A DNA stretch of 64,000 nucleotides from Owenia fusiformis (taxonomy: Eukaryota; Annelida; Polychaeta; Sabellida; Oweniidae): contig CAIIXF020000010.1 in the NCBI GenBank assembly GCA_903813345.2, positions 36,507,425 to 36,571,424 of the forward strand. Reading direction: 5' to 3'. A model generated the notes under the pieces. The model was not told where the DNA came from and did no database searches. It saw only the letters and a list, made by a program, of their open reading frames with translations. This document shows positions 50,101 to 62,273 of this stretch, piece after piece. A program made the translations under genes and the position numbers. How positions within the stretch are numbered: the stretch's first letter is position 1; each line of letters begins with the position of its first letter.

Positions 50101-50519
50101 TCATAAAGTTTGCTGATAATTGACTTAAGTATGGTAAAGCTCTCGAAGAGAGCATGTGCATGATCGCCAATAAAATTGCATTCTTTGTTTTGTTTTGACA
50201 GTTAGTTTAGAACTTTAGCCACGCGAAGTATACACGCAAACGCTTGTGTACTTTTGAAACATTAACTTGCAAGGCTCAAAGTCATTTCCATCTCCTCCGG
50301 TGTTATTTCTGTGGTAGAGGTTTTTCAAAAATAATTTAAAACTTTTGAGACCTTTGGGGTATAGGATATACGATCAAATCACATGTCCTTCTATTTTTAG
50401 TTTTTTTCCTGAGGGATAAGAAAATAAAAATCAAACATAGAGAGGCAAAGACGTAAAAATGTGGGGAAGTTATTTAATTTATGCTTTTCTATGAATATAA
50501 TTGCGACCTCCATGACATT

Positions 50520-50695
50520 TGACAAAGTCAGACCCCTAGTCAGAGAAGGGGGTGGGGGGGGGGGTTCAAGAACGCCTTTCTCCAAAATTTATTTAAAATC
50601 GTGCAGTTTTTCATCATTCTGAGCTTTTTTTTAAACTTAAGTGATGACCAATTTTGTTTAATGTGAACCCCCTGCCCCCATCACTCTGGAAGTGA
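50520..50695. repeat. Copy of dispersed repeat R1
   Basis: AGTCAGACCCCTAGTCAG is followed by a G-rich run and GGTTCAAGAACGCC. After that come ATCGTGCAGTTTTTCATCAT and a C-rich end. Same orientation as the 37556 copy. Confidence 0.6.
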
Positions 50696-53600
50696 TCATG
50701 ATACACTCAATCCACAAGGTGGGTCTAAAGATGAAAACCTAGACGATCTCTGTAATCAAAGGCTAAGACGATATTTTCTATTATCAGAGTCCTAGACGAC
50801 TTCTGCTGCAATCAGAGTCCTGGATGATGTTCAGACTTTTCTGTAATCAAAGTAGCCAAACATCCGCAGAGCACGGAAATTGATGGATAAGTGAATGGTC
50901 TTTTGTTTGTTTTCTTAACTATTGTAAGGAATAAAATTAAGATTTAAATGTTCACCCCCCCCCCCCCTCCTCCGTTTAATTTCGATTCAAACAAAATCAA
51001 ACGGGAATGATTATCTTACAAGGTACGCTGAGACTTAAGACAATAAAAGACGATAATTAACCTGATTGGATCCTGTGTCTTATTAGCGTCTGTTATTTAT
51101 TACTGTTGACCAGTACCAGGCTGATTGCGTATTGATAATCAAACCGGTCGTGGGATGCAATGATATATCTAAATTTATCCCATGATACTACTTCCCGATG
51201 AATAACACCTTGGAATATTTTTGATTTTGAAAGAAAATCGTATTGTCCCGCCAAATCCCGCTCACGAAAATGATATACTCCCATTTGAAAATTAAGAGAT
51301 TTTGAGACGTAAGGAGTATGAAGCCGCCTATTAAGCATAGTGTAATTGTAATTTCATGCTCTGACATAGCATACCAGTGTATTCCTTCAGTCATACAATA
51401 TTGTAATACCTTGATGGATCAAGATGCTTATAAGACAGTTAAAGTCGTAGAAACCTTAGCAATAGCGAATGTGTTTGGTCCCTCTAATATTAATATAATA
51501 TGAATATTGTTACAATATAACTGTATTGAATTTTTCTATGTTGATGTGTTTATGTTATATATCTACAATAAAATTTTTATATTTCAAAATTCCATACAGC
51601 TAAGTCACCGGACATTTTGTAGACTAATAATATAACAGACTTCTGGTTTTGTTCCATACACAATTTAGATAAGGATTGTGAACTTTAGATTTTATGAAGA
51701 GAGTTATTTATATCTATATAATTACGTTTTGAGTTGGAGGAAACTTACTCAATATCACTTTGATGTCTCGGTCACCTGGCCATAAAAGGCATTTGCTTAA
51801 TATGATATTTATTTTTTACAGGTTGTTTCCATTAACGGGGTGATACAGGCATGTGAAGTGTTTGGCTATGCATGGACCTCAAGGATGACACGGGGTGGAA
51901 GAGGGGCAAGGATTGGTGCAAGTCCCGGGGTGCAAGTCTGCACTCCCAGACTCCAGATAGGAGTGAAACGCATCATGGGATTAAATGCATTCGTTGAAGT
52001 TTACAGAAACAGTTGAATATAATGATCATTTGCGTTCAACAATGCGTTTATAGAGAGGTTTCGCAAGTTTTTGGCTCAATGTGTTGTGTTCACCAGATTT
52101 ATTACCCTTTACATTCGACTTCACTTCTTAATTAAAAGAGAGCTTCATCTTCTGTAGTTTATTTCTAGGCCTCTGCGCGTAGGGTACAGCACTTAAACGA
52201 GTTGAGGTTAATCCATTGTGCGAAACCTCTCTAATACCAGAGGGGTTATTCATCAAGCTAAATGACCCCTCGAGGCGATATATGTGTTATGTTACAGTTA
52301 CATGTTACAGTTACATGTTAAATTGTTAAGACTTGAAAGTTAATAATTAAGTTTTTTTGCGTTATCTTTCAGATACTTATAATTAGTACACGTTGCTCTC
52401 TATGTTGGCGGTGATGACACGTTCTGCTTTCTTTTCAAGAAGCTGCAGTCTAATCTTTAAATGTTACATTCATAATTTAAAAAAAGCTTTGTTTTGATTT
52501 ATTATTTAAAAAAATATTGTGGCTTGCTAATCGCACCCCCACCCCATTCTGACTGAAAATCGAATTTTTAAGGGGCAATCGCATCCCCCCTGACTGAAAG
52601 TTGACTACGCCCCTGTGTTTCCCTTTGTCCCCTTTCATTTATCTTCTGTAAACTTGTTTGAACAAATTAATACTAGTACTACAAAGATAACTTCATTCGA
52701 AACGCATGCAATTCACTCCAATATTATATTTATTCATGTATTTGCATTAGTGAGGGAAAGGGATTTGATTATAAAATTGACGGTGGTTGCGAAGTTGTGA
52801 TTTGGGAGGGAGGGGTATACTATACTAAGGTGTTATAAGACCCAATAATTAATATAAACAACTGAGCGCCTTCCTGATTGCATCCCAGCTCATCCTGTCC
52901 GCCAGTCTATCTCGATCGCATTTGATCAATGAATTCCTGATTAAACTGACTCTTGATTTTAAAATAGGAATTCTAAATCTGTTACTAGGATTTAAAAGTT
53001 GGTGTCTATTATGATACTGGAAATTGGAATACTATATTTTGTATTACTATTCTATCTCGATCTATAGTATATAAATATGAATTTCTAGGTCTACAGTCCC
53101 ACATGGGCTTCATTGAAACATACGACAAAGTTTATCCATTTCAAACAAGCCAGGAAAACAGATAACTAGTCTTGCATCAGGCCCCGCAAATGTCCAAATT
53201 TCTCTCGGGAAATACATAAATATCAGAGACATATTTCATAGCCAGAGGCCAAAAATGTCAAAATCGATATAAAATCTAAAAAGGATAAAATGTCCCCTCG
53301 AATACGGTACCTAGGTAATTAAATCTAATATTTCATAGTTCCCGCATAATAAGCATAAAACTTTCATTTACCGCTGTATCGAAATTCACATGATCCCTTA
53401 TTGAAGTTTTACTAAATAATTAAGTTTGATCATTTAATGCTGTTGGATAGAATATTAGGCTGAAAAGAATCAAAATTTTAGCCCATGTCTAAGCGAATGG
53501 TATAAATTCACATAGTTCTGATTACAATGAGAATGCTAAAAAAAAATCCTGGCATTTCCTTTACTCTACGTTTATAATCACGTATCATGCTTATTAACTA

Positions 53601-54344
53601 GATCAATACAGACTCGATTTCCTTTGCCCACCTTCAACATTGTTATGTAATGACGGGAAACAGTCACTGTAATCTTCTAATCAGCCGTTTGTTTTTATTG
53701 TAATTAGGAAACTAATCAATTTTGATTTCGTATTGTTTCAATGAACAAAAAGCACATTAGTTCAGCATTTCAAGGAAGGGGGGGGGGGTGTAAACAATTA
53801 CTGACTGTCAAGTACATGTATCTCTCACGAGGCCCTATTTCCACAACCCTCCACTCATGCATACGCCTATCATATAATGGATAGGGAAATATATAACATT
53901 CCAACAGATACTGTCTTGACCTCCTACCCTTTTACACCGGGTCTCTTCTTGAACCCCTCCCATATTCTTATGTTTCTCGAAACTGCTCATGTTAACTTTG
54001 GAAGGCAATGTAGGGTTTGCTACGGGTGTGACTTGCAATGTATAACTTACTTGTACTTGTATAAGAAATAAAAACAAATAAACAAACATAAAAACTTGTG
54101 CTCATAATTAATACGGTGATAAGCAACAAAAGGTTAAAATAAAAATTTTCAAAAACAGCCATGCACTACCCTGCATTTTAGCTGAAATTAAGTTTATTCC
54201 AAATAACTTATGTAACGAAATGGAAATGATTCGAAAAATAACAATTCGATGAACATTTCACAATGAAGCAAACAAAACCAGATAGTAAAGAATTATTCTA
54301 ATTTAAACCGACGTGAATCCTCAACCCTAAAGAGTTTTCGTTTT

Positions 54345-54575
54345 CGGTCAGGGGGGGGTGCGATTTTGCCATAAGCAACACAAAAAATTAAGTTTTCTTT
54401 TGAATTTTACAAAAATTGATGCAACTTCCTTCAAAATTGAGCTAGAAGCTTCAAATAAAAAGCATTTTAAAGCTCTTTTCTACCTCTATCCAATGGTCAT
54501 ATTTTCAAAGGTTATGGGGGGGGGGGGGTGCGATCGCACCCATCGCACCCCCCCCCCCCTGGCTACGCCCATGCT
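54345..54575. repeat. Best copy of dispersed repeat R2
   Basis: GGTCAGGGGGGGGTGCGATT at the left and a poly-C run with TGGCTACGCCCATG at the right bound TTGAGCTAGAAGCTTCAAAT and AAAGCATTTTAAAGCTC. The palindrome GGTGCGATCGCACC sits inside it at 54527-54540. Confidence 0.7.
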
Positions 54576-55185
54576 GGTGACATTTGAAAGACTAATTTCT
54601 TAATCTAATTTCAACAAAACAAATCAAAACCTAAACAGGTTGACGGTCGTTGTAGATTATAGACCATGCTAACAAAGTTTAAACATTTTATTTACGGCTT
54701 ATTTAAAACATGCAAACGGGTGTATTTACTGAAGGAATATGTTAGGAAATATATTTAAAGTGTATTCATGCCTGCAATCATCGCTGGCCACACCTGAAAA
54801 ACAACTTCTTAAAATACAAACATAATTCACTGCACTGCTGTATACGTCTACCTGCTCTCAAATCTAATAATGAAACGAAAAAAAATAATGCATGCCAAAC
54901 TTTTATCTATTGTAATATTATCTATGGTTATTTCAAAGTTTTACTCTTGCATCAAGCAACTGTGCCATTTCCCCAACAGTCCTGTCTTTAAGGACTAACA
55001 CTTTACTTGAGGCAAGATGCATAAACTTGAACTCCCTGGGCTATAACTCAATTGTCACTGCTTGTGTGTCATACTCATTGGCACCTGCAAAACAGAATAA
55101 TATAATAAGAATAACATCATGATGATATCAGATATCATATTTCATTTGGAGCCTTAAATATTAAACAAGGCATAAACATGAAAAA

Positions 55186-55296
55186 TGTCACCACCCGCCA
55201 TTTGTTACAGACGCTGAACGCCGACCCCAGACGCTAAACACCGTACATAAAAAAGTTGGAGACTTTAACAATATGTGACCACTTTTGGTGGTGACA
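55186..55296. mobile_element. TGTCACCACC MITE (111 bp)
   Basis: The end TGTCACCACC is the exact inverse of GGTGGTGACA. It includes TTTGTTACAGACGC, which recurs near 22995 beside a mini-palindrome TGTCACCACT...AGTGACA (23021-23044) and near 36810 (TTTGTTACAGACGA), so three family members are visible in the window. Confidence 0.7.
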
Positions 55297-56404
55297 TAAA
55301 AAGGGGAAGTCCCGTCTTAATAAAACTCCTGATTTCCAGTTTTTTGTAAACATACACCATTGCATGTTGATGGTTCGCATGACCTGCAGGTCACGATGAC
55401 AAATGAATGTTACGTTGTCAATAGAATGTAGGCTAACTAACTTTCACGTAAGGTAGATTCCCCGGGTAGATTCGCGAGATTCGTGATTATTCCCCCGGGA
55501 TTAGGCTATTCCAAAGCAAACACCAAAGATACCAAATCGAACTCCCAATGAATTATTGATCGTATCTATCCTAGGGCCTATCATTTCAATGTAATTTAAA
55601 GGCTTACAGGGGTGCTTCAAAATCATCCCTGCGGCCCAAGAGTAATTCATTGCATTGTGACATTCATGAGCTGCTATGAAAGCAGTGAAGGACCGATCTT
55701 GAAGGATGCTTCAAAATCGGGTTCAAATTGTAATATTGAGGCCTACTAATCTTTCATAACACGTGACGCATTCTATATTAGCATTAAGAAATGAGAAATG
55801 GGCGTAGGAGCGGAGTAAGAGACCCAGGATAAGAAGAACCATTGGGCAAGATGGCCCACCAAGTTTGTTTATCATCAAATATACATCGCCTGATATTATC
55901 TCCTGACAGGGACAGCATCGATCTCAATGGCCATTGCACTTTGTTTCATTTAGGCGGCACCTTCTCCAAGAAGAAACTCTTTTAACGGCACCACTTCTGT
56001 AAGTCTGTGGTAAAAAACCTCCCGTCCGAAGAAGTTATCTTACAGAACGGCCCCTTTTGACCCTCGGGGGCCCTTCTTGCCCTGCCATGGCCACACAAAA
56101 CCATTTCCAGTAGTGACATTTGCGAGTTAATACCAATAAGAATAAAACGGACCGAATAAAACCAATGTCCTTTTTTCAATAAACATGGCTACATTTATAT
56201 TTAAAGTTTATATACCCATTCGGGGAAGACAATATAAATAAAACAATGTATTTTAAATTAGCACACAGAACAACTTTTAAATAATTACACATTTTTATTA
56301 AATTTTTCGAATTCATTTGGTACGCCTGTGCGCATTTGGCGTAATATATGCGATACGCCAATGTGAGTGTTAGAATAGAAACATACACATCAATTCCAAT
56401 TTTC

Positions 56405-56930
56405 GTTTGATTCCTGTATGATTCCTGAAGGCTGGATTCATTTGTAAACTATATTGCATATGAATCCTGCTTGAATCCTGGCTACAGGATTCATTTGCAA
56501 ACTACCTTCTATATGAATCCTGTACGAATCCTGAAGGCTGGATTCATTTGTAAACTATATTGCATATGAATCCTGTATGATTCCTGAAGGCAGGATTCAT
56601 TTGCAAACTACCTTCTATATGAATCCTGTACGAATCCCGAAGGCTGGATTCATTTGTAAACTATATTGCATATGAATCCCGTATGATTCCTGAAGGCAGG
56701 ATTCATTTGCAAACTACCTTCTATATGAATCCTGTACGAATCCTGAAGGCTGGATTCATTTGTAAACTATATTGCATATGAATCCTGTATGATTCCTGAA
56801 GGCAGGATTCATTTGTAAACTATTTAAACAGCGAATCCTGTATGAATCCTGGAGGCAGGATTCATACAGGATTCATATGTGCATATGAATCCTGTATGAA
56901 TCCTGACTCCAGGATTCAGTGGTTTGATTC
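56405..56930. repeat. Minisatellite of the right foldback arm
   Basis: Reverse complement of the 46670-47150 array, including the distinctive distal end TTTAAACAGCGAATCC and GACTCCAGGATTCAGTGG. Shared variant order shows the two arrays are copies of one another, not independent expansions. Confidence 0.92.
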
Positions 56931-57790
56931 ACATTTTTTGCTGTGTACGAGTTAGGCAGGTAATTGAATTTGCTAACTTTATTTAACAAAAAATTGATAG
57001 GTTTCTTCAGGTTCAACAAAGTTAAAGGGCTTTAAAGTCAAAATTGTTTTTCAAAAAAACTCTCCCATTGAAATAACACAGGAGGCGAAAAATAATTTTC
57101 AAAAATGACTTTGAAGCCCTGTAACTTTAATATTCATCAAATAAACTAAACACTTAGTGTTCAAAAAAGTAAGACAATTCTATTTTCTATATAAAAATAT
57201 TTTTTGCTGAATCGTTTACTGAAAAGATATCCTGATTTCTGATTTGCCCCGAACCCTCCATTTCCCATCGGATTACATGAGAATGACGATTTTCAAAAAT
57301 TCATCAAATTTATCATCAATTTTCGACCTATTGTAATTGAGGAAAAAAATTGAGAAAATTTGGAGGTATTGGAAAAGTCAAGTTACGTTTCCATCAATAT
57401 TATAAGTTATTTCATGGCAGGTTAAAGGGATCCAACACCTTACAAAACTTCTTAACGGAGAGGAATAAGGGAAAATGCTTGCCGGATTCTGAATCTGTGT
57501 ATTTTTTAATGATTTTTCACCGTCTTAGAATTTCAATTTTTTTCCTTTGAAACAATGAGATTTGCATTGTTTTCCAATTAGAAAAATGAGTAAACATGAA
57601 TAGCTCGAAATCTAACGGTGAGATTTTGTTTTAAAAAATCATGGATATCAAGGCTAAATATAGCTATACAGTAAACATAAAAAAGCAATGCTTGGACTCT
57701 TCATATTCAGACAAAAAAAAATTAGTAAATGAGGTTTGATCATGTGAGAATAAGTTGTACGAGGTGCAATGCTCTACAAACACCAGACTA

Positions 57791-58032
57791 CAGGGTGGAT
57801 TAGGATCAATGACACACATAAAAATTAATTAAAAAATATTTCATGATAATTATCTCAAACAAAAGCAGTTAGCGAAGGATACGTTTCATTACACTCAATA
57901 ATAGTTATCACTTTTGACTATATATACATATCTCATGGGAATGTATTTCCATCTGCTCAAGATATCATATTTTAGCTTCGAAAATCACAATCGTTGGATA
58001 ATACATTTGTCTCAGAATGATAGGCCACCCTG
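57791..58032. mobile_element. Short mariner-like MITE (242 bp) nested inside the TTAA element
   Basis: CAGGGTGGATTAGGATCA at the left and CCTATCATTCTGAGACA-type inverse at the right, ending CCACCCTG. TA flanks both sides (57789-57790, 58033-58034). The ends resemble those of the element at 34840. No coding capacity. Confidence 0.65.
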
Positions 58033-58510
58033 TAGCAATGTAGCTTTCACTTGAAGTGTACCCTTGAGAATAATGAACTTCCTTTCAAATTGGTCTTGCT
58101 TTTGTGGTGTATGTGGCTTTTTAGCAAATCTGCCACGCTCATTTCTTTCCAGAACCATCTTGTTCAAATGTATCACGATATTATACGCGCATGTATAGAA
58201 TGCATTGACATAGATATACATATAAAGTATATATTGCACCTGTATTTACTTACATGGGAATATAAGTGAGTATATTCCCTTATGGAAAAATGCAAATGCA
58301 TGAACATATATTTTCATCTTATATATGACTTCAAGCTACCATATTATTTCATATTTATATTTTCATAGTTAGTTTAACATGAATAATAGATCCATGAGAA
58401 CAATATTCTTTGTTTTTTTTAAATTGATGGGTTTACTGTGAATTCAATAAATTACAATTTGCAAGGGGTAAGTATACTGTATCAGCTAGCTAGTGGCTTT
58501 GTATTTTGTG

Positions 58511-58931
58511 TTAGGTCAGGGTAATTAAATTAGTTGTTTCTCTTTCTTCTAATTTTCAAAATTGATACGGGAATGACGGTTTTTATATTACCTTTTTTGT
58601 CTATCTAAAATGCTGATGAGGGACGGGATGATTTTTTTTCTTTAAAATAACTGTAAAAACAAATAACTAATTTTGAAGGAAATAAACTGAGTTTATGTTG
58701 AATTTATATGTTGAATTTAGCCTACTTTACTGGTATATTTGATCATATATCAGTACCACGATATTGTCAATTATCCTGATCCATAAAAAGTAAATAAAGT
58801 GTTTCACACGCCATGGATGCGCGCGAGGTACGGTGTTTTTTTCTCAGAAATGGCAGAAAAAAGGTGGAGGGGGGATTGGGCCACACGCGGGCAAGAATGA
58901 GAAACAACTAATTTAATTACCCTAACCTTAG
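58511..58931. mobile_element. Inverted-repeat element with AGGGTAATTAAATTAGTTG ends
   Basis: TTAGGTCAGGGTAATTAAAT followed by TAGTTGTTTCTC (58511-58542) is inverted at 58899-58931 with one or two mismatches. About 420 bp, no reading frame. It is the second small element inside the TTAA element. Confidence 0.7.
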
Positions 58932-59249
58932 TTCATCCAGTAGTTCGTTTTTACTGCAAAGTAGTGTTTTTATATGCATCTTAATAGCATAAAATATGTT
59001 GAATGAAGCATATGGTATGGATTAATCGTGTGACACACAAACTGACCAATACATGAGGGTATTAGCTACTTTTCACATAAACCAAAGGAGGTCAGTGCTT
59101 TTATTTCAACTGGGAGCTTACCTCCACACGACTGATCATGTGACCATGGTGGTGGTCCCCTTTAAGTAAATAAAAATTCAAACGTAAAGAGGCTTTAACA
59201 CGTAGTTCAATGGAGAAAAAAGGTTGCCAAACTTATGGAGGGGAGTGTA

Positions 59250-60375
59250 TATTGAGCTAATCCAAATACTAGTATGTAATGTTACTTAACAAAATAAATC
59301 CGAAGGTCTACCGCAGCAAACGATATGATATGTAAGATGAGCTTATTGAATACGTTATTGCTCTTGATGCGAGATGTTGAGGACGGTGTTAATGCAATAC
59401 GTCATGATCTATAAATTAAATTCGTAAACTTAATATTAAAACTGCTAATATACGCCATCTTTTGAAAATGTTCGAAACTTTACTACGATATGATAGAAGC
59501 GCGTGTTTAATATTGTATTGCCCTTGATGTGATATGTTGAGGTCGGTGTTAATGCAATACGTTCATGATATATCAATCAGAATAATTCATGTTTCTACAA
59601 TTTTGTTACTGCGAATTTCAAAAGCCTTTGTGTACAGAGCATGCAATGTTTTTCAGTTTCAAGCAGGTTTTAGTACATTCTGACCAATTGTATTTTCAGA
59701 CTTATTCATTTCATGATTATGTTATACTGACCTACCGATCTGTTTAGCATATCTTTAACTCATTTTTTAAATCAGAAGTTGAAGTGCAGGGTGCCAACTG
59801 GTGGCCTTTGGTTTCAAGTAGGGGGGGGGGGGTAAACTGAATGGGGAGATCACTGTGATGTGATATTTTTGATTTAGTTTATGTTCATAGGCTTATCCAT
59901 ACATTATCATTTATTGATTCTTAATTTTCATTTATGGAATTCCATACATCCTTGTAATGAGTATTTTTGGGTGGTCATTGTAACATTTTAGGCTAGTTGT
60001 GGTTGCTATGGGAACATATACACTTGTACCCTGGAGAAGCAGCTCAAATGTCTTCATTAATAGGGAATCAATTTTTTATCTATGGTCTATGGTTGTTTAC
60101 ATTTATTTACCTATCTAAAATATGCAATGTATTAAATCAGATAGAGAAAAAATCTAACACCTTCATTATGTACTAGTAGCTCATACCAAAACAGAAGAAT
60201 AAAAATCTGTACAAATTGATTGATGCTAAATGCCAAAAATAGGTTTTAAAATGCTCATAAATATTAGATAGCTTATACATGCAATACACTGGAGTAATAC
60301 TACTCAGATAACATTTTGGTTATTTTACCTTGATATTTGAAGACAATTGTTAAATACATAAATATTAGACTTACA
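59250..60375. other. Intergenic DNA; nothing recognised
   Basis: AT-rich with short local duplications (TTGATG and GATATGTTGAGG words near 59365 and 59525) and a poly-G run at 59821-59832. No exon-like stretch was seen. Confidence 0.5.
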
Positions 60376-60379
60376 ATTG

Positions 60380-60595
60380 TACTTTTTTGTTACGATGTTA
60401 TATTCATTTCATATTCTGTCAATGTTTAATACAAATACATATTAGATTTATAATTGTACTTTTTGTTACGATGTTATATTCATTTCATATTCTGTCAATG
60501 TTTAATACAAATTAGATTTACAATTGTACTTTTTCGTTACGATGTTAAATTAATTTCATATTATGTCAATGTTTAATACAAATACCTGCATATAG
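60380..60595. repeat. About 76-bp tandem repeat, three copies
   Basis: TTGTTACGATGTTATATTCA, then TTTCATATTCTGTCAATGTT and TAATACAAAT, repeated with few changes. Confidence 0.85.
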
Positions 60596-60599
60596 ATAA

Positions 60600-61040
60600 T
60601 ATCTCAAACTGGGAAATGGGGACTGGGGACCAGCTTAGAAGATACATACATACATACATATAACATAGATATCTCAAAATGGGAACTGGGGACTGGGGAC
60701 CAACTTACAAGATACATACAAATACATATATACACAAACATAGATATCTCAAACTGGGAACTGGGGACTGGGGACCTTCTTAAAAGATGCATATAAATCA
60801 TATATATTATACGATATAGCATATAGATATCTCATACTGGGAACTGGGGACTGGGGACCTTCTTAAAAGATGCATATAAATCATATATATTATACGATAT
60901 AGCATATAGATATCTCATACTGGGAACTGGGGACTGGGGACCTTCTTAAAAGATACATACAAATACATACATATTATATATAACAATATAGATATCTCAA
61001 ACTGGGAACTGGGGACTGGGGACCAGCTTAGAAGATATAT
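60600..61040. repeat. 70-83-bp tandem repeat with GGGAACTGGGGACTGGGGAC
   Basis: Six copies start near 60601, 60669, 60745, 60828, 60911 and 60990, each with GATATCTCAAACTGGGAACT then GGGGACTGGGGACC followed by a variable (ATAC)n-like stretch that makes unit length differ. Minus-strand open frames through it are a by-product. Confidence 0.9.
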
Positions 61041-61237
61041 AGAGATTATCCTATATGAGGTTCAGGATATTGGGATTATTAGAGGCTAATATAATATATC
61101 ATGCCAATCATGAAGTCATTAATTTTGAACTCGTTTTTCACCTCAATGTTTCACCTAAAAAAAAGTTTGTAGATCAACGACTATAGTACTGTCTTCGCAA
61201 TACATTTAAAACTAAAAAGAGGTTTTAATGGTATATA

Positions 61238-62149
61238 CAGGGTGTTCAAAAAAAACGCAACCCAAAGAAATCCCAATATCTTGGAAAATACTAATCCAAT
61301 TATGTTCAGATTTTCAGGAAAGAAAGAAGAGACTGTGTTTGCAAGCCCCTGTTGTTAGTTAGTTGTAAAACATGATATCTTGGACACTTTCTCAAAAGAC
61401 AGTTGTACTAGCAAAATATGAAAAACGTGAATGGAAAATCACTATATCTTGGAAAATATTAATTCAATTATGTTCATTTTTTCAGGAAAAGAAGAAGAGA
61501 CTGTGTATGTATAGCTCCTGTTGTCAGTAAGTTATAAAACATGTTGCCTTGTACACCTGCTCAAATGACAGTTGTACTAGGAAAATATGAAAACGCAGTC
61601 AGAAGTGACTGCCACAGCAATAAAACCAAATAACTTTCTAACCATGGTGTTTTGGCACTTCAGATTTGGCACAAATTATCCTCATTCAATGTGTAGTAAA
61701 TTTGTGGAGTTTTATCAAAATCACTCCAGGGACTTTACAGTCATGGTCAAAATGGCTTCTTAAGTCTCTCTGAACCAGGGCGTTTGACTGCGATTTGAAA
61801 GCATTTCAGCCATAATTGTAAAGTCCCTGAAGTGATTTTGATTTCACTCTACAGATTTACCATACAATGAATGAAGATGATTTGTGCCAAATTTGAAGAG
61901 CCAAAACACTATGGTTAGGAAGTTATTTAATTTCTTCGCGGTTGCTGTCACCCCTGACTGGGTTTTTCATATTTTCCTCGTACAACTGTCTTTTGAGCAG
62001 GTGTCCAAGGCATCATGTTTTACAACTAACCATTTACAGGAGCTGTTCATGCAGTCTCTTCTTTATTTCCTGAAAATATGAACATAATTGAACCAGTATT
62101 TTTCAAGATATAGCGATTTCTTTGGGTTGCGTTTTTTTTGAACACCCTG
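61238..62149. mobile_element. Mariner-like foldback element downstream of STING
   Basis: The ends CAGGGTGTTCAAAAAAAACG and the inverse finishing at 62149 are flanked by TA (61236-61237, 62150-62151). Inverted arms extend over most of the 912 bp, meeting near 61770; the left arm has an internal duplication (61265-61420 and 61440-61600, phrase ATCTTGGAAAATA). No transposase. It lies 125 bp past the STING stop codon, so probably in its 3' untranslated region. Confidence 0.82.
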
Positions 62150-62273
62150 TATATATATGAACTTGTGAATACTGCCAAATAGGCCAGGCAATTGGGCGCT
62201 AAAAGGGCCAACCATCCAAAAAACATTAAGCTCTTTGAGTATATGAATGCTTCCACTATACAGCGGTGAAATA

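Larger units (their letters stand above)
47160..56400. other. Interior of the foldback structure; no gene recognised
   Basis: 9.2 kb without a recognisable exon, transposase or RNA gene. A direct duplication of TACGTATCTGGATTTCGTTC with its flank occurs at 47165 and 47489. An open stretch with an acceptor-like start lies at 51822-52016. Homopolymer runs and repeat copies R1 (50520-50695), R2 (54345-54575) and a TGTCACCACC MITE (55186-55296) show it has been a landing site for other elements. Possible captured host DNA. Confidence 0.5.
57426..59161. mobile_element. TTAA-flanked element nested in the right foldback arm (1.74 kb)
   Basis: It is flanked by TTAA at 57422-57425 and 59162-59165, with ends AAGGGATCCAACACC and, inverted, AAGGGGACCACCACC. 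The empty site, GCAGG-TTAA-GTAAATAAA, is preserved in inverse form in the left arm near 46140-46155, which proves insertion and gives exact boundaries. TTAA duplication points to piggyBac- or Kolobok-type elements. No transposase frame was found; two smaller inverted-repeat elements lie inside. Confidence 0.85.
46065..59247. mobile_element. 13.2-kb foldback structure with ~1.1-kb inverted arms and TA flanks
   Basis: The outer ends CACTCCCCTCCATAAGTTTG (46065) and its exact inverse ending at 59247 are each flanked by TA, the duplication typical of Tc1/mariner elements. The left arm (46065 to about 47148) is matched in inverted order by the right arm (about 56400-59247) once a 1.74-kb insertion in the right arm is removed. 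Each arm carries the block AACCTGCCATGAAATAAC and, innermost, a minisatellite. Between 47160 and 56400 no gene or transposase was recognised. Arms differ at 46385-46665 versus 56945-57165, where the left arm has instead a second copy of its outer block (shift 269 bp). Confidence 0.78.

Noticed and set aside
53880-54090. A-rich end (AAATAAACAAACA) that could be the 3' end of a LINE
   Set aside because: No protein-coding remnant or target duplication was found upstream; too weak to list.
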